NCBI RefSeq assembly: GCF_005889715.1
Contig: NZ_VCKW01000032.1
Location: 1-47,805, forward strand
DNA length: 47,805 nt
Source of the DNA: Actinomadura soli
GTDB lineage: Bacteria > Actinomycetota > Actinomycetes > Streptosporangiales > Streptosporangiaceae
Direction: 5' to 3'
The position numbers and the translations under genes are program-made. The notes beneath the pieces are model-generated. The model saw nothing but the letters and a program-made list of their open reading frames with translations. It was not told where the DNA came from and made no database searches. Below are positions 34,733 to 45,020 of this stretch, piece by piece. Numbering within the stretch: position 1 is the first letter of the stretch; each line of letters starts with the position of its first letter.

Positions 34733-37315
34733 GTGACAGCGACCATGAGCCAGACGTCCGCCGGGCATGACGGCCCGCCGCCCATCACCCAGCGCATCGC
34801 CGAGGAGATCGGCGTCGGCGAGGGGCAGGTCCGGGTCGCGGTGGAACTCCTCGATGGCGGGGCGACCGTCCCGTTCATCGCCCGCTACCGCAAGGAGGCG
34901 ACCGGAACGCTCGACGACGCGCAGCTCCGCGCCCTGGAGGAGCGGCTGCGCTACCTCCGCGAGCTGGACGAGCGCCGCGCCGCGATCCTGGAGTCGATCG
35001 AGTCGCAGGGCAAGCTCACCGGCGAGCTGCGGTCCCAGATCATGGCGGCCGACTCCAAGGCGCGGCTCGAGGACATCTACCTGCCGTACAAGCCGAAGCG
35101 GCGCACCAAGGCGCAGATCGCCCGCGAGGCCGGCCTCGAACCCCTCGCCGAACTGCTGCTGGACGACCCGTCGAACGACCCGCAGACCGCCGCCGCCGGC
35201 TACGTGGACGAGGAGAAGGGCGTCACCGACGCGGCCGCGGCCCTGGAGGGCGCCCGCGCCATCCTCGTCGAGCGCTTCGCCGAGGACGCCGACCTCATCG
35301 GCGCGCTGCGCGAGCGCATGTGGAACCGGGGCCGGGTGGTCTCGCGCGTCCGGGAGGGCAAGGAGGAGTCGGGCGCGAAGTTCTCCGACTACTTCGAGTT
35401 CGCCGAGCCGTTCGCGAAGCTGCCCTCCCACCGCGTCCTCGCGCTGTTCCGCGGCGAGAAGGAAGAGGTCCTGGACCTGGACCTGGAACCGGAGGACGCA
35501 CCGGAGCCGGGGGAGCGCAGCTCCTACGAGGCGGAGATCGCCCGCCGGTTCCAGATCGCAGACCAGGGCCGTCCGGCCGACAGGTGGCTGGCCGAGGTGG
35601 TCCGCTGGGCGTGGCGCACCCGGATCCTCGTGCACCTCGGCATCGACCAGCGCACGCGGCTCCGCCAGGAGGCCGAGGACGAGGCCGTCCGCGTCTTCGC
35701 CGCGAACCTGCGCGACCTGCTGCTCGCCGCGCCCGCCGGGAGCCGCTCGACCATGGGCCTCGACCCGGGCCTGCGCACCGGCGTCAAGGTCGCCGTCGTG
35801 GACGACACCGGCAAGGTCGTCGCCACCGACACGATCTACCCCCACGAGCCGCGCCGGAAGTGGGACGAGTCGATCGAGACCCTCGCCCGCCTGGCCCGCG
35901 AGCACAAGGTGGACCTCGTCTCCATCGGCAACGGGACCGCGTCCCGGGAGACCGACAAGCTCGCCGCCGACCTGATCGCCCGGCACCCCGACCTCAAGCT
36001 CACCAAGATCATGGTGTCGGAGGCGGGCGCGTCGGTGTACTCGGCGTCGGAGTACGCGGGACGCGAGCTGCCCGGCATGGACGTGTCGCTGCGCGGCGCC
36101 GTCTCCATCGCCCGCCGCCTCCAGGACCCGCTCGCCGAGCTCGTCAAGATCGACCCGAAGTCGATCGGCGTCGGCCAGTACCAGCACGACGTGTCCGAGG
36201 TGAAGTTGTCCCGATCGCTGGACGCCGTCGTCGAGGACTGCGTGAACGCCGTCGGCGTCGACGTGAACACCGCGTCCGCGCCGCTGCTCACCCGCGTGTC
36301 CGGCATCGGCGAGGGGCTCGCGGAGAACATCGTCGCGCACCGCGACGCCAACGGCCCGTTCCGCAGCCGCGGCGGGCTGAAGGACGTCCCGCGGCTCGGC
36401 CCGAAGGCGTTCGAGCAGTGCGCCGGGTTCCTCCGCATCCCCGGTGGCGACGACCCGCTCGACGCGTCCAGCGTGCACCCGGAGGCGTACCCGGTCGTCC
36501 GCCGGATCATCGACGCGGCGGGCAACGACATCAAGGGCCTCATCGGCAACACCGCCGCGCTGCGCTCGCTGAGGCCCGCCGACTTCGTCGACGACACGTT
36601 CGGGCTGCCGACCGTCACCGACATCCTCGCCGAGCTGGAGAAGCCCGGCCGCGACCCGCGCCCGGCGTTCAAGACCGCGACGTTCAAGGAGGGCGTCGAC
36701 AAGCTCGGAGACCTCGAACCCGGCATGATCCTGGAGGGCGTCGTCACCAACGTCGCCGCGTTCGGCGCGTTCGTGGACGTCGGCGTCCACCAGGACGGGC
36801 TCGTCCACATCTCCGCGATGTCCGACAAGTTCGTCTCCGACCCGCGCGAGGTCGTCAAGCCCGGCGACATCGTCCGCGTGAAGGTCCTGGACGTCGACCT
36901 GCAGCGCAAGCGCATCTCGCTGACCCTCCGCCTGGACGACGAGCCCGGCCGCGACCAGCAGGGCGGCGGGCGGCAGCGGGGCGGCGAGCGGCGCGACGGC
37001 GGGCGCCAGAGCCGCGGCGGCGGCCAGCGCCCGCGCGGCGACGGCCGAGGCCAAGGCGGTCAAGGCGGTCAAGGCGGTCAGAGCGGCCGAGGCGGCCAGG
37101 GCGCCCAGGGCGCCCAGGGCGGTCAAGGCGGTCAGGGCGGCCGCGGCGGCCAAGGTGGCGCCGGCCAAGGTGGCGCCCGAGACGGCGGCCGCGGCGGGCA
37201 GAGCCGCGGCGGTCAGGACGGCGGCGGCGGAGGCGCCATGGCCGACGCCCTCCGCCGGGCCGGCCTCGACAAGGGCCTCCCCGGCAACGACCGGAAGGAC
37301 CGCAAGAGGCGCTAG
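34733..37315 (+). CDS. tex: Tex-family RNA-binding transcription accessory protein
   Basis: The 860-aa protein is a Tex/YhgF homologue. It has an N-terminal helical domain ([41 protein letters not shown]), a YqgF-like RNase H fold ([17 protein letters not shown]), helix-hairpin-helix motifs ([48 protein letters not shown]) and an S1 RNA-binding domain at about residues 664-735 ([34 protein letters not shown]). A C-terminal tail of about 100 residues rich in GGQ/GGR repeats is appended, absent from the E. coli protein. The start may be the GTG at 34733 or the ATG at 34745; neither has a strong ribosome site. The 3' end overlaps the convergent membrane gene by 4 bp. Confidence 0.92.
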   Translation: MTATMSQTSAGHDGPPPITQRIAEEIGVGEGQVRVAVELLDGGATVPFIARYRKEATGTLDDAQLRALEERLRYLRELDERRAAILESIESQGKLTGELRSQIMAADSKARLEDIYLPYKPKRRTKAQIAREAGLEPLAELLLDDPSNDPQTAAAGYVDEEKGVTDAAAALEGARAILVERFAEDADLIGALRERMWNRGRVVSRVREGKEESGAKFSDYFEFAEPFAKLPSHRVLALFRGEKEEVLDLDLEPEDAPEPGERSSYEAEIARRFQIADQGRPADRWLAEVVRWAWRTRILVHLGIDQRTRLRQEAEDEAVRVFAANLRDLLLAAPAGSRSTMGLDPGLRTGVKVAVVDDTGKVVATDTIYPHEPRRKWDESIETLARLAREHKVDLVSIGNGTASRETDKLAADLIARHPDLKLTKIMVSEAGASVYSASEYAGRELPGMDVSLRGAVSIARRLQDPLAELVKIDPKSIGVGQYQHDVSEVKLSRSLDAVVEDCVNAVGVDVNTASAPLLTRVSGIGEGLAENIVAHRDANGPFRSRGGLKDVPRLGPKAFEQCAGFLRIPGGDDPLDASSVHPEAYPVVRRIIDAAGNDIKGLIGNTAALRSLRPADFVDDTFGLPTVTDILAELEKPGRDPRPAFKTATFKEGVDKLGDLEPGMILEGVVTNVAAFGAFVDVGVHQDGLVHISAMSDKFVSDPREVVKPGDIVRVKVLDVDLQRKRISLTLRLDDEPGRDQQGGGRQRGGERRDGGRQSRGGGQRPRGDGRGQGGQGGQGGQSGRGGQGAQGAQGGQGGQGGRGGQGGAGQGGARDGGRGGQSRGGQDGGGGGAMADALRRAGLDKGLPGNDRKDRKRR
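37050..37180 (+). repeat. degenerate 9-bp repeats coding GGQ/GGR in the tex tail
   Basis: The unit GGCGGTCAA and variants (GGCGGCCGA, GGCGCCCAG, GGTGGCGCC) recur in frame and encode Gly-Gly-Gln, Gly-Gly-Arg and Gly-Ala-Gln. The pattern suggests expansion by slippage. Confidence 0.7.
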
Positions 37316-38484
37316 TCGGTGAACCCGCGCCAGCGGCCGTCCGACCCGGTCTCCGTGGGAGCGGGATTCCGCGGACGGACCGGGCGGCGCGGCGGCGTCC
37401 GCTCCGGACGGTCGTAAGGCCCCTGGCCGAGCAGGTCCTGCGCGTGCGGGGAGCGCTGCGGCGGCACCGGCGCGGCATGCGGCACCCCTTGCTCGGCGTG
37501 CCCGCGCCGCACCCCGCCGACCGCGCGCTCCCCACCCGGGCGGTCCCCGGGCAGGGGGTTCCGGAACGGGTCCCGCGTGGACGTGGACGACGCGTCCCCG
37601 TAGGCCGCATCCCGCTGCTCGTCCTCGATGGGCCGGTGCCGCGGGAACTGCAGGACGGCGATCATCCCGAGCGCCAGCGCGCCCAGCCGCATCCCCGAGT
37701 GCGCCCAGTCCTGCGGCCACCGCTCCGCGTAAAGGAACGTTCCCATCGTCAGCAGATACGTCTTGGCCGCCACCGTCATCACGGTCGACACGATCGAGAC
37801 CCGGCAGCGCTGGAACGCCATGACCATGATCCCGAACCCGATCGCCGCCGAGAACACCGTCAGGTACGGCCACGGGGTCAGGGCGATCTCCGGGCGGGCG
37901 GCGTCCGCGTGGTCGCTCCACCCCTTGATCGCCAGCTCCGCCGTCCCGACCGGGAAGCCCGAGCTCAGCCCGTAGGCGATGCCGGTGACCGGCCGGGCGT
38001 GCCGCCCGTCCGGCCTATAGTCGCCGAGGACGAGGATCAGCACCGGCACCGCGACCGCCGGGCCCGCCACCACCGCGATCTTCCACAGCGGCGTGTCCGC
38101 CGAGCCGATCGGCTCGTCCCCGCTGAGCGAGGCGGTGAGCAGCAGGATCGCGCCGCCGATCAGCAGCAGGCTCAGCCACTCGCGCGCCGTGAGCCGCTCG
38201 CCGAAGAACACCAGCGCGATCAGCAGCAGCGGGACCATGCCGGACATGAAGATCGGCACCGCCGTGGACAGCGGCAGCCCGCTCAGCGCCATGATCTGCA
38301 GGCCGAGCCCGCCGAGCACGAACGCGAGCGCGATCAGGAAGATCCAGTTGCTGACGATCGTCCAGGTCATGTGCAGGATGCGGTTGCCCCGGAGCGGGGC
38401 CATCCGGTCCGCCGCAATCTTGAAGAAGGCGAACCCGAGGTAGTAGAGACCGGTCGCACTGAAGGCCGCGGCTATCCCGTTCAT
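37312..38484 (-). CDS. DMT-superfamily (EamA-like) integral membrane protein
   Basis: This 390-aa protein has about ten transmembrane segments in residues 1-290. Examples are [51 protein letters not shown] and [40 protein letters not shown] is the typical EamA end-of-repeat motif (short polar turn, GERL, then a helix). Residues 292-390 form a Pro/Arg-rich cytosolic tail of low complexity. The substrate is unknown. The ATG at 38484 has no ribosome site; a CATACT -10-like hexamer lies about 13 nt upstream, so the message may be nearly leaderless. It is convergent with tex (4-bp overlap). Confidence 0.8.
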   Translation of the reverse strand: MNGIAAAFSATGLYYLGFAFFKIAADRMAPLRGNRILHMTWTIVSNWIFLIALAFVLGGLGLQIMALSGLPLSTAVPIFMSGMVPLLLIALVFFGERLTAREWLSLLLIGGAILLLTASLSGDEPIGSADTPLWKIAVVAGPAVAVPVLILVLGDYRPDGRHARPVTGIAYGLSSGFPVGTAELAIKGWSDHADAARPEIALTPWPYLTVFSAAIGFGIMVMAFQRCRVSIVSTVMTVAAKTYLLTMGTFLYAERWPQDWAHSGMRLGALALGMIAVLQFPRHRPIEDEQRDAAYGDASSTSTRDPFRNPLPGDRPGGERAVGGVRRGHAEQGVPHAAPVPPQRSPHAQDLLGQGPYDRPERTPPRRPVRPRNPAPTETGSDGRWRGFTD

Positions 38485-38794
38485 CCCGGACGAGTATGGG
38501 GGTTCTGGTGCTGGATGTCACTGCCTGTGCCGAATCGCTAACGCTGATTCGCGGGTCCGGAGGGCGGCCGATGTCCGCAGCCGGCGCCGCTACCCCATAG
38601 ACTTGGCCGCGCGAAGGCGCGGAGCCGTGTTCGGCGTGCCCGCGCCGCTGAGAGACTGACCGGCCGTAGGGACGGCACGGACGGGCCGACGCGATGAAGG
38701 CCGTCCGCGCGGGCCGAGGGCCTCGCAGGCAGCACCCAGAAGCACGCGTCGAACGCCGCGGCGAGAAAGCGCCCGATCAAGGAGACCGACCCCA
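38485..38794. other. divergent upstream region of tig and the DMT gene
   Basis: A 310-bp non-coding stretch. TAGACT at 38598-38603 is a possible tig -10 element, followed by a CCGCGCG/CGCGG hairpin-forming segment. The tig leader would be about 190 nt. I see no small gene in it. Confidence 0.45.
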
Positions 38795-40339
38795 GTGAAG
38801 ACCGATGTCGAGGAGCTGACCCCCACGCGGGTCAAGCTCACCGTCGAGGTTCCGTTCGACGAGCTCAAGCCGAACCTCGACAAGGCGTACAAGGAGATCT
38901 CGCAGCAGGTGCGGATCAAGGGCTTCCGGCCCGGCAAGGTCCCCGCCCCGCTGATCGACAAGTACGTCGGCCGGGGCGCGGTGCTGCAGGAGGCGGTCAA
39001 CGACGCGCTCCCCGGGCTGTACGGCCGCGCCGTCGAGGAGTCCGAGCTCTTCGTGCTCGGGCAGCCCGAGGTCGAGGTGACCGAGCTGGAGGACGGCACC
39101 CAGTTCGCGTTCACCGCCGAGGTCGACATCCGGCCGAAGTTCGAGGTGCCCGACTACGACGGCCTCGAGGTCGTCGTGGACGACGCCGAGGTGACCGACG
39201 AGCAGGTCGAGGAGACCCTCGGCAACCTGCGCGAGCGGTTCGCGTCGCTGACCACCGCCGAGCGGGCCGTCGAGGAGGGCGACTTCGCCACCGTCGACCT
39301 GGTCGCGCGGATCGACGGCGAGGAGGTCGAGGACGCGTCCACGTCCGGCTACTCCTACGAGGTCGGCAGCAAGTCGGCCGTCGAGGGCCTCGACGACGCG
39401 CTCATCGGCCTCGCCGCGGGCGAGGAGGCCACCTTCACCGGCGCCCTGACCGGCGGCGAGCGCGCCGGCGAGGAGGCCGAGATCACGGCCACCGTGCAGA
39501 GCGTCAAGATCAAGAACCTGCCGGATCTGGACGACGAGTTCGCCCAGCTGGCCAGCGAGTTCGACACGATCGACGAGCTCCGCGACGACGTCCGGACGCG
39601 GCTCGGCCGGCAGGTGAAGGCGCAGCAGCTGTCCGACGCGCGCGACAAGGCCCTCGAAGCGCTGCTGGAGAAGGTCGACATCCCGCTCCCCGACGCGGTC
39701 GTGGACGAGGAGGTCGGCCGCCGCAACCAGCAGCTTGAGCAGCAGCTCCAGATGGCCGGCATGACCAAGGAGGACTACCTCAAGGACGAGGAGAAGTCCG
39801 AGGAGGAGTTCGACACCGAGGTCGCCGACGCCGCCCGGCTCGCGGTGAAGGGCGGCTTCGTCCTCGACCAGCTCGCCGTCCAGGAGGAGCTGAACGTCGA
39901 GAACGAGGAGCTCAGCGAGTACGTCGTCACGCAGGCCATGCAGATGGGCGTGCAGCCGCAGCAGCTCGCCCAGTACCTCACCGAGAACAACCAGCTCCCG
40001 GCGATCGTCTCGGAGGTGCTGCGCAGCAAGGCGCTGAACCTCGTCGTCGAGCACGTCACCGTCAAGGACGAGTCGGGCAACGTCATCGACGTCGAGGCCG
40101 TCCAGCGCGAGCTGAACGGCGAGACCGCCGACGCCGAGACCGAGACCGCCGAAACCGAGACCGCCGAGACCGAGACCGAGACCGCCGAGACCGCCGAGAC
40201 CGCCGAGGCCACCGACCAGGCCGAAGAAACCGAGCAGGCGGAGGCGGAGACCGAGGAGACGGCCGAAGGCGCGGCTGAGGCCGCCGCTGACGAGTCCCCG
40301 GCCGCCGAGCCGGAGAGCGCCCAGGACAAGTCCTCCTAG
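38795..40339 (+). CDS. tig: trigger factor
   Basis: The ribosome-bound chaperone and peptidyl-prolyl isomerase, 514 aa. The N-terminal ribosome-binding domain holds the signature GFRPGKVPAPLIDKYVGRGAVLQEAVNDALP (classical GFRxGKxP). The FKBP-like domain spans about residues 160-245 (GDFATVDLVARIDGEEV, FTGALTGGERAGEEAEITATVQSVK), then the helical arms follow to about residue 440. The last 70 residues are an acidic tail of Thr-Glu-Thr-Ala repeats, found in actinobacterial but not E. coli trigger factors. The GTG at 38795 has AGGAG 12 nt upstream. It is followed by a terminator and then clpP1P2-clpX, the usual order. Confidence 0.96.
   Translation: MKTDVEELTPTRVKLTVEVPFDELKPNLDKAYKEISQQVRIKGFRPGKVPAPLIDKYVGRGAVLQEAVNDALPGLYGRAVEESELFVLGQPEVEVTELEDGTQFAFTAEVDIRPKFEVPDYDGLEVVVDDAEVTDEQVEETLGNLRERFASLTTAERAVEEGDFATVDLVARIDGEEVEDASTSGYSYEVGSKSAVEGLDDALIGLAAGEEATFTGALTGGERAGEEAEITATVQSVKIKNLPDLDDEFAQLASEFDTIDELRDDVRTRLGRQVKAQQLSDARDKALEALLEKVDIPLPDAVVDEEVGRRNQQLEQQLQMAGMTKEDYLKDEEKSEEEFDTEVADAARLAVKGGFVLDQLAVQEELNVENEELSEYVVTQAMQMGVQPQQLAQYLTENNQLPAIVSEVLRSKALNLVVEHVTVKDESGNVIDVEAVQRELNGETADAETETAETETAETETETAETAETAEATDQAEETEQAEAETEETAEGAAEAAADESPAAEPESAQDKSS
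40129..40209 (+). repeat. GAGACC-type repeats coding the acidic tail of trigger factor
   Basis: Hexamer and 9-mer repeats GAGACC and GCCGAGACC repeat in frame, encoding Glu-Thr and Ala-Glu-Thr runs at the C-terminus. They are prone to length change by slippage. Confidence 0.7.
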
Positions 40340-40369
40340 GACCTTCTGGACGTTCTGCACCGCACAGGA

Positions 40370-40404
40370 CACGCCCCGCATCCGGACACCGGGTGCGGGG
40401 CGTG
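40370..40404 (+). terminator. tig terminator
   Basis: CACGCCCCGCA (40370-40380) pairs perfectly with TGCGGGGCGTG (40394-40404), extended by a CC/GG pair next to the loop, 31 bp after the tig stop. A strong hairpin with no T tract. Confidence 0.8.
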
Positions 40405-40439
40405 CCGCGTATTCCCGTGACACGCCCGGTCGCCAGCGG

Positions 40440-40457
40440 GTACGCCCCTGGCGAAAA
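40440..40457 (-). promoter_or_regulatory. ClgR-type operator upstream of clpP1P2
   Basis: The bottom strand reads TTTTCGCCAGGGGCGTAC. The actinobacterial ClgR consensus WNNWCGCYNANRGCGWWS fits at all defined positions but one. It lies 83 bp before the clpP1 start, where ClgR activates the clpP operon in Streptomyces and Corynebacterium. Confidence 0.65.
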
Positions 40458-40463
40458 GCCGCC

Positions 40464-40489
40464 CTCACGGGCTTAAGCGGGCCCGTGAG
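40464..40489. promoter_or_regulatory. inverted repeat in the clpP1 promoter region
   Basis: CTCACGGGC (40464-40472) and GCCCGTGAG (40481-40489) form a perfect 9-bp inverted repeat just before a TAATGT -10-like hexamer at 40495. It may be a second operator or a leader hairpin. Confidence 0.4.
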
Positions 40490-40539
40490 CGCGTTAATGT
40501 CCAATCATCCGAACCGATAAAAGGACCGGAGGAACACCG

Positions 40540-41178
40540 GTGAGCATGCCTCCGACTTTCGACGAGTCGTCGCGGATCCAGGCGCGGGTCGCCGAGGCGC
40601 CCATGTTGGCTCTGGGCGACCAGCTGTTCCAGCGGCTGCTCCGCGAACGGATCGTCTTCCTCGGCCAGCAGGTCGACGACGACATCGCCAACCGCATCAG
40701 CGCGGAGCTGCTGCTCCTGTCGGCCGAGGACGGCCGCCGCGACATCACGCTCTACATCAACTCGCCAGGTGGCTCCGTCACCGCCGGCATGGCGATCTAC
40801 GACATCATGCAGTACGTCCCGAACGACATCGTCACGGTCGGCATGGGCCTCGCCGCGTCGATGGGCCAGTTCCTGCTGTGCGCGGGGACGCGCGGCAAGC
40901 GCTACGCCCTGCCGCACGCGCGCATCATGATGCACCAGCCGTCCGGCGGCATCGGCGGCACCGCCTCCGACATCAAGATCCAGGCGGAGCAGATGCTGTA
41001 CGTCAAGCGGACGCTCGCCGAGAAGATCGCCGAGCACACCGGCCAGGAGCTCGACCAGATCGAGCGCGACTCCGACCGCGACCGCTGGTTCACCGCCGAC
41101 GAGGCCAAGGACTACGGGCTGGTGGACCACGTGGTGCTCAGCGCCACCCAGGTGCCCTCCCAGGGCACGGTCTCCTGA
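40540..41178 (+). CDS. clpP1: ATP-dependent Clp protease proteolytic subunit 1
   Basis: A 212-aa serine peptidase subunit that with ClpP2 forms the barrel fed by ClpX or ClpC. Catalytic Ser107 in [11 protein letters not shown] and His132 in [11 protein letters not shown] are visible; the Asp is in the ERDSDRD stretch. [22 protein letters not shown] is the family signature. The N-terminal 15-20 residues are probably removed by self-processing. The GTG at 40540 has GGAGGA 6 nt upstream. It is 33 bp before clpP2, so the two form an operon. Having two different ClpP subunits is normal in actinobacteria. Confidence 0.97.
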   Translation: MSMPPTFDESSRIQARVAEAPMLALGDQLFQRLLRERIVFLGQQVDDDIANRISAELLLLSAEDGRRDITLYINSPGGSVTAGMAIYDIMQYVPNDIVTVGMGLAASMGQFLLCAGTRGKRYALPHARIMMHQPSGGIGGTASDIKIQAEQMLYVKRTLAEKIAEHTGQELDQIERDSDRDRWFTADEAKDYGLVDHVVLSATQVPSQGTVS

Positions 41179-41211
41179 CGACCCGACCTGATCATTAATC
41201 GGAGGCACACA

Positions 41212-41904
41212 GTGAGCGACCTCATCCGACCCGGCTTCACCGATCTGGTCCCGGGCGTCCAGCCGGGCGGATCCCCCGCGCCGGTCGAGAGCCGGTACAT
41301 CATTCCGTCGTTCGTCGAGCGCACCACGTACGGGGTCAAGGAGATGAACCCGTACAACAAGCTGTTCGAGGAGCGGATCATCTTCCTCGGGATCCAGATC
41401 GACGACGCGTCCGCCAACGACGTGATGGCCCAGCTGATCACGCTGGAGTCGATCGACCCCGACCGCGACATCAGCATCTACATCAACTCGCCGGGCGGGT
41501 CGTTCACCGCCATGACGGCGATCTACGACACGATGCAGTTCGTCAAGCCGGACATCCAGACGGTCTGCATCGGCCAGGCCGCGTCCGCCGCGGCGGTGCT
41601 GCTCGCCGCCGGGACGCCGGGCAAGCGCGCCGCGCTGCCCAACGCGCGGATGCTGATCCACCAGCCCGCGACCGAGGGCACCTACGGCCAGTCCAGCGAC
41701 ATCGAGATCCAGGCGCGCGAGATCATGCGGATCCGGGAGCTGCTGGAGACGATCCTGGCCGAGCACAGCGGCAAGACCATCGAGCAGGTCCGCCGCGACA
41801 TCGAGCGCGACAAGATCCTCACGGCGGACGAGGCGAAGGACTACGGTCTCATCGACGACGTCTTCGCCAGCAGGAAGCGCAAGGCCGAGGTAGTGTCGTC
41901 CTGA
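41212..41904 (+). CDS. clpP2: ATP-dependent Clp protease proteolytic subunit 2
   Basis: The 230-aa partner subunit of ClpP1. Catalytic Ser125 ([12 protein letters not shown]) and His150 ([12 protein letters not shown]) are present, with the conserved [21 protein letters not shown]. It has a longer N-terminal extension of about 40 residues ([34 protein letters not shown]), as usual for ClpP2. The GTG at 41212 has CGGAGG 7 nt upstream. Same operon as clpP1; clpX follows after 174 bp with a possible internal promoter. Confidence 0.97.
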   Translation: MSDLIRPGFTDLVPGVQPGGSPAPVESRYIIPSFVERTTYGVKEMNPYNKLFEERIIFLGIQIDDASANDVMAQLITLESIDPDRDISIYINSPGGSFTAMTAIYDTMQFVKPDIQTVCIGQAASAAAVLLAAGTPGKRAALPNARMLIHQPATEGTYGQSSDIEIQAREIMRIRELLETILAEHSGKTIEQVRRDIERDKILTADEAKDYGLIDDVFASRKRKAEVVSS

Positions 41905-42078
41905 GACGGCACGAGGACGAGGGAGACCCCCAAGCCCGGTCGTCACACTTCCGGGCGAGGGGCTTCCCAAGTCCGTTGGAGGCGGTAACGTCGAAACCAA
42001 CGTCGAGAGCCCTCGGGACGCAACCGAGCTGCGCCGCAAACTGCATGGCGGTCGGCCCCACGAAAAGGAGACAGTTGG

Positions 42079-43353
42079 GTGGCACGCATCGGCGACGGCG
42101 GTGACCTGCTGAAGTGCTCGTTCTGCGGAAAGAGCCAGAAGCAGGTCAAAAAGCTCATCGCGGGTCCGGGCGTGTACATCTGCGACGAGTGCATCGATCT
42201 CTGCAACGAGATCATCGAGGAGGAGCTCTCCGAGACCTCCGACCTCAAGTGGGACAACCTGCCCAAACCGCGGGAGATCTACGAGTTCCTCGACTCCTAC
42301 GTGATCGGGCAGGACACGGCGAAGAAGGCGCTGTCCGTCGCCGTCTACAACCACTACAAGCGGATCCAGTCGGGCGACACCGGCCGGGAGGACCCGGTCG
42401 AGATCGGCAAGTCGAACATCCTGCTGCTCGGCCCGACGGGATCCGGTAAGACGCTGCTCGCGCAGACTCTCGCCAAACTCCTCAACGTCCCGTTCGCGAT
42501 CGCGGACGCCACGGCGCTGACGGAGGCCGGATACGTCGGGGAGGACGTCGAGAACATCCTCCTCAAGCTCATCCAGGCGGCCGACTACGACGTCAAGAAG
42601 GCCGAGACCGGGATCATCTACATCGACGAGGTCGACAAGGTCGCCCGCAAGAGCGAGAACCCGTCGATCACCCGGGACGTGTCGGGCGAGGGCGTCCAGC
42701 AGGCGCTGCTGAAGATCCTGGAGGGCACCACCGCGAGCGTCCCGCCGCAGGGCGGACGCAAGCACCCGCACCAGGAGTTCATCCAGATCGACACCACCAA
42801 CGTGCTGTTCATCTGCGGCGGCGCGTTCGCCGGCCTGGAGAAGATCGTCGAGTCGCGGGTCGGGAAGCAGGGCATGGGCTTCGGCGCCCAGATCCGCTCC
42901 AAGTCCGACTTCGACGAGTCGTCCGCCGTGCTCGGCGACGTCATGCCGGAGGACCTGCTGAAGTTCGGCATGATCCCCGAGTTCATCGGCCGGCTCCCGA
43001 TCATGACGTCGGTGCACAACCTCGACCGCGAGGCCCTCATCAACATCCTCACCGAGCCGAAGAACGCGCTGGTCCGCCAGTACCACCGCCTCTTCGAGCT
43101 CGACGGCGTCGACCTGGAGTTCACCGACGACGCGCTGGAGGCCATCGCAGACCAGGCCATCCTGCGCGGCACGGGCGCCCGCGGCCTCCGCGCCATCATG
43201 GAGGAGGTCCTGCTGTCGGTGATGTACGAGGTGCCGAGCCGCCAGGACGTCGCGCGCGTGGTCATCACCCGCGAGGCCGTCCTGGAGCACGTCAACCCGA
43301 CCCTCGTCCCGCGCGACCGCCCGAAGCGCGAGCCACGGGAGAAGTCGGCTTAG
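42079..43353 (+). CDS. clpX: ATP-dependent Clp protease ATP-binding subunit ClpX
   Basis: The 424-aa AAA+ unfoldase unfolds tagged proteins and threads them into ClpP1P2. An N-terminal zinc-binding domain has Cys13, 16, 35 and 38 (CSFCGKSQ...[10 protein letters not shown]). Walker A GPTGSGKT is at 118-125, followed by [11 protein letters not shown], Walker [11 protein letters not shown], the pore loop region and the C-terminal [17 protein letters not shown] sensor-2 motif. Full length. The GTG at 42079 has AAAAGGAGA about 10 nt upstream. It is last in the tig-clp cluster and is followed by a strong hairpin. Confidence 0.97.
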   Translation: MARIGDGGDLLKCSFCGKSQKQVKKLIAGPGVYICDECIDLCNEIIEEELSETSDLKWDNLPKPREIYEFLDSYVIGQDTAKKALSVAVYNHYKRIQSGDTGREDPVEIGKSNILLLGPTGSGKTLLAQTLAKLLNVPFAIADATALTEAGYVGEDVENILLKLIQAADYDVKKAETGIIYIDEVDKVARKSENPSITRDVSGEGVQQALLKILEGTTASVPPQGGRKHPHQEFIQIDTTNVLFICGGAFAGLEKIVESRVGKQGMGFGAQIRSKSDFDESSAVLGDVMPEDLLKFGMIPEFIGRLPIMTSVHNLDREALINILTEPKNALVRQYHRLFELDGVDLEFTDDALEAIADQAILRGTGARGLRAIMEEVLLSVMYEVPSRQDVARVVITREAVLEHVNPTLVPRDRPKREPREKSA

Positions 43354-43363
43354 CAGACGCTGG

Positions 43364-43393
43364 AACGCCCCCGGCCCTAAGGTCGGGGGCGTT
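43364..43393. terminator. clpX terminator, shared with the convergent response-regulator gene
   Basis: AACGCCCCCG (43364-43373) and CGGGGGCGTT (43384-43393) form a perfect 10-bp stem with a 10-nt loop, between the stops of clpX and the convergent response-regulator gene. Confidence 0.8.
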
Positions 43394-43410
43394 CGGCGTT
43401 CAGCGGCGGG

Positions 43411-44070
43411 TCAGTGGCGCGTGGTGGATTCGCCGAGACCGGCTTCGCGGGCCACGACGATAGCCTGGGCGCGGTCGGCGACGTGGAGCTTCATGAAGAT
43501 GTTCGAGACGTGGTTGCGGACCGTTTTCTGGCTGAGGAACAGCGTCCCGGCGATGTCGGCGTTGCTGCGGCCCTGCGCGATCAGCCCCAGGACCTCCCGC
43601 TCCCGCTCGGTGAGCTCGGGGAACGCGGCGCGGCGCGGGTCGGGCATGTCGGTGAAGTACGTGAGCACGCGGCGGGCGATCTCGGGGCCGTAGATGGCCT
43701 CCCCGGCCGCGACGGCCCGGACCGCGCGGGCGATCTCCTCGGCGCCGGACTCCTTCAGCAGGTAGCCGCGGGCGCCGGCGCGCATCGCCGCGAAGACGGA
43801 GTCGTCGTCGCGGAACATCGTCAGCACCAGCACGCCGATGCGCGGGCTCGTCCGGGTGATGGTGCGGGTGGCCTCGATGCCGTTGCCGCCGGGCATGTGC
43901 AGGTCCATGACGACGACGTCCGGCTGCAGCTCCGCGGCCAGCCGGACCGCGTCCGGCCCGTTCTCCGCCTCGCCGACGACGTCCACGCCCAGCGCCTGCA
44001 GCAGGCCCTTCAGGCCCTGCCTGAACACCGGGTGGTCGTCGGTGATGAGGACCCGGATCGTCTCCGACAT
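43411..44070 (-). CDS. NarL/LuxR-type response regulator
   Basis: The 219-aa protein has a receiver domain (IRVLITDDHPVFRQGLKGLLQALG, phospho-acceptor Asp56 in VVVMDLHMPGGNG, Lys in GYLLKESGAEEI) and a LuxR-type DNA-binding domain (LTEREREVLGLIAQGRSNADIAGTLFLSQKTVRNHVSNIFMKLHV). Its ATG at 44070 directly follows the stop of the kinase gene, so the two are translationally coupled. AAGGGGCGGGG upstream serves as ribosome site. Targets are unknown. Confidence 0.93.
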   Translation of the reverse strand: MSETIRVLITDDHPVFRQGLKGLLQALGVDVVGEAENGPDAVRLAAELQPDVVVMDLHMPGGNGIEATRTITRTSPRIGVLVLTMFRDDDSVFAAMRAGARGYLLKESGAEEIARAVRAVAAGEAIYGPEIARRVLTYFTDMPDPRRAAFPELTEREREVLGLIAQGRSNADIAGTLFLSQKTVRNHVSNIFMKLHVADRAQAIVVAREAGLGESTTRH

Positions 44071-44865
44071 CTACGCCCCGCCCCTTCCCATGGAAGGACG
44101 ATGGTACCCGGCGGCCGCCGCCGCGGCGGCGAGCGGGAGATGGGCGGTGACGACGGTCCCGCCGCCGTTCCGCGACGTGATCGCGCAGCTGCCGCCGATC
44201 TCCGCGGCCCACTCCTTCATCGCCGCCATGCCGCGCCGCCTCGCCTGGCCGCCGTTGCGGGACGAGTCGGGCAGGCCGGGGCCGGTGTCGGCCACCATCA
44301 GGTGCAGCTCGGCGTCCCGCGTCAGCCGGACCGTCGTGGTGCTCTCGGGCGCGTGCAGCCGGACGTTCGTCAGCGCCTCCTGGGCGATGCGGTACGCCGC
44401 GACCTCCACGGCCGCGGGCAGCTCCAGGTGCTGGCCGTCGAAGCGGACGTCCACCCGTTCGCAGCAGCCCTCGGCGAACGACTCGATGGCCGCGACGAGC
44501 CCGAGGTCGTCGAGGGCGGGCGGGCGCAGCCCGTGCGCCAGGTCGCGGATCTCGCCGACGGTCGTCGCCAGCCGGTCCCGGACGTCGGCGAGCAGCGGAT
44601 CGGCACGTTCCGGTTCGCAGGCGAGCGTGATGCGCGCCGCGTCCAGCGACATGGCGAGGCTGGCGAGCGTCGGCCCGAGCCCGTCGTGCAGGTCGTGCCG
44701 CAGCCGGCGGCGCTCCTCCTCGCGGCTGGCGAGGATCCGCTCCCGCGAACGCTGCAGGTCGGCGGTGAGGCGACGGAGGTGCGGGATGGTCGCGGCACGC
44801 GCCGCCACGGCCCCCGCGGTGAACGCGCCGGCCAGCACGGCTGCACGTGCCAGTACCGTTCGCAT
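44071..44865 (-). CDS. short sensor histidine kinase
   Basis: The 264-aa kinase has only one N-terminal hydrophobic stretch (MRTVLARAAVLAGAFTAGAVAARAATI), then a coiled coil (LTADLQRSRERILASREEERRRL), a HisKA_3 site RHDLHDGLGPTLASL with phospho-His60, and a GHKL ATPase domain (EALTNVRLHAP, VADTGPGLPD, RRRGMAAMKEWAAEIGGS). There is no sensor domain; it probably receives its signal through the membrane helix, another protein or cytosolic cues. The ATG at 44865 has AGGAGG 8 nt upstream. It is co-transcribed with the adjacent response regulator and divergent from valS. Confidence 0.9.
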   Translation of the reverse strand: MRTVLARAAVLAGAFTAGAVAARAATIPHLRRLTADLQRSRERILASREEERRRLRHDLHDGLGPTLASLAMSLDAARITLACEPERADPLLADVRDRLATTVGEIRDLAHGLRPPALDDLGLVAAIESFAEGCCERVDVRFDGQHLELPAAVEVAAYRIAQEALTNVRLHAPESTTTVRLTRDAELHLMVADTGPGLPDSSRNGGQARRRGMAAMKEWAAEIGGSCAITSRNGGGTVVTAHLPLAAAAAAAGYHRPSMGRGGA

Positions 44866-45005
44866 CCCGTCCCTCCTTTCGCCTCGCCGTTTCGGGTGTT
44901 CCCCGCAACCCTTTCCGGCGGGGCGACCCGGTGTCAGGTGACCTGTGTCCCGACCGCGGCGGGAAACGCCCTGCGGCCACGGGCCGGCCGCCTCCCCGGT
45001 CCCCG

Positions 45006-45020
45006 TAGAATCGTCAGCCG
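45006..45020 (+). promoter_or_regulatory. -10 element and leaderless start of valS
   Basis: TAGAAT (45006-45011) is followed 8 nt later by the GTG start at 45020. No ribosome site lies before the GTG, so the message is probably leaderless. Confidence 0.5.

Noticed and set aside
33173..37921. Very long minus-strand open frame across the kinase, tex and DMT region
   Set aside because: It runs antisense to tex and out of frame with the kinase; composition is repetitive and matches no family.
40465..43290. Long minus-strand frame opposite clpP1-clpP2-clpX
   Set aside because: Antisense to three well-conserved genes with full catalytic motifs.
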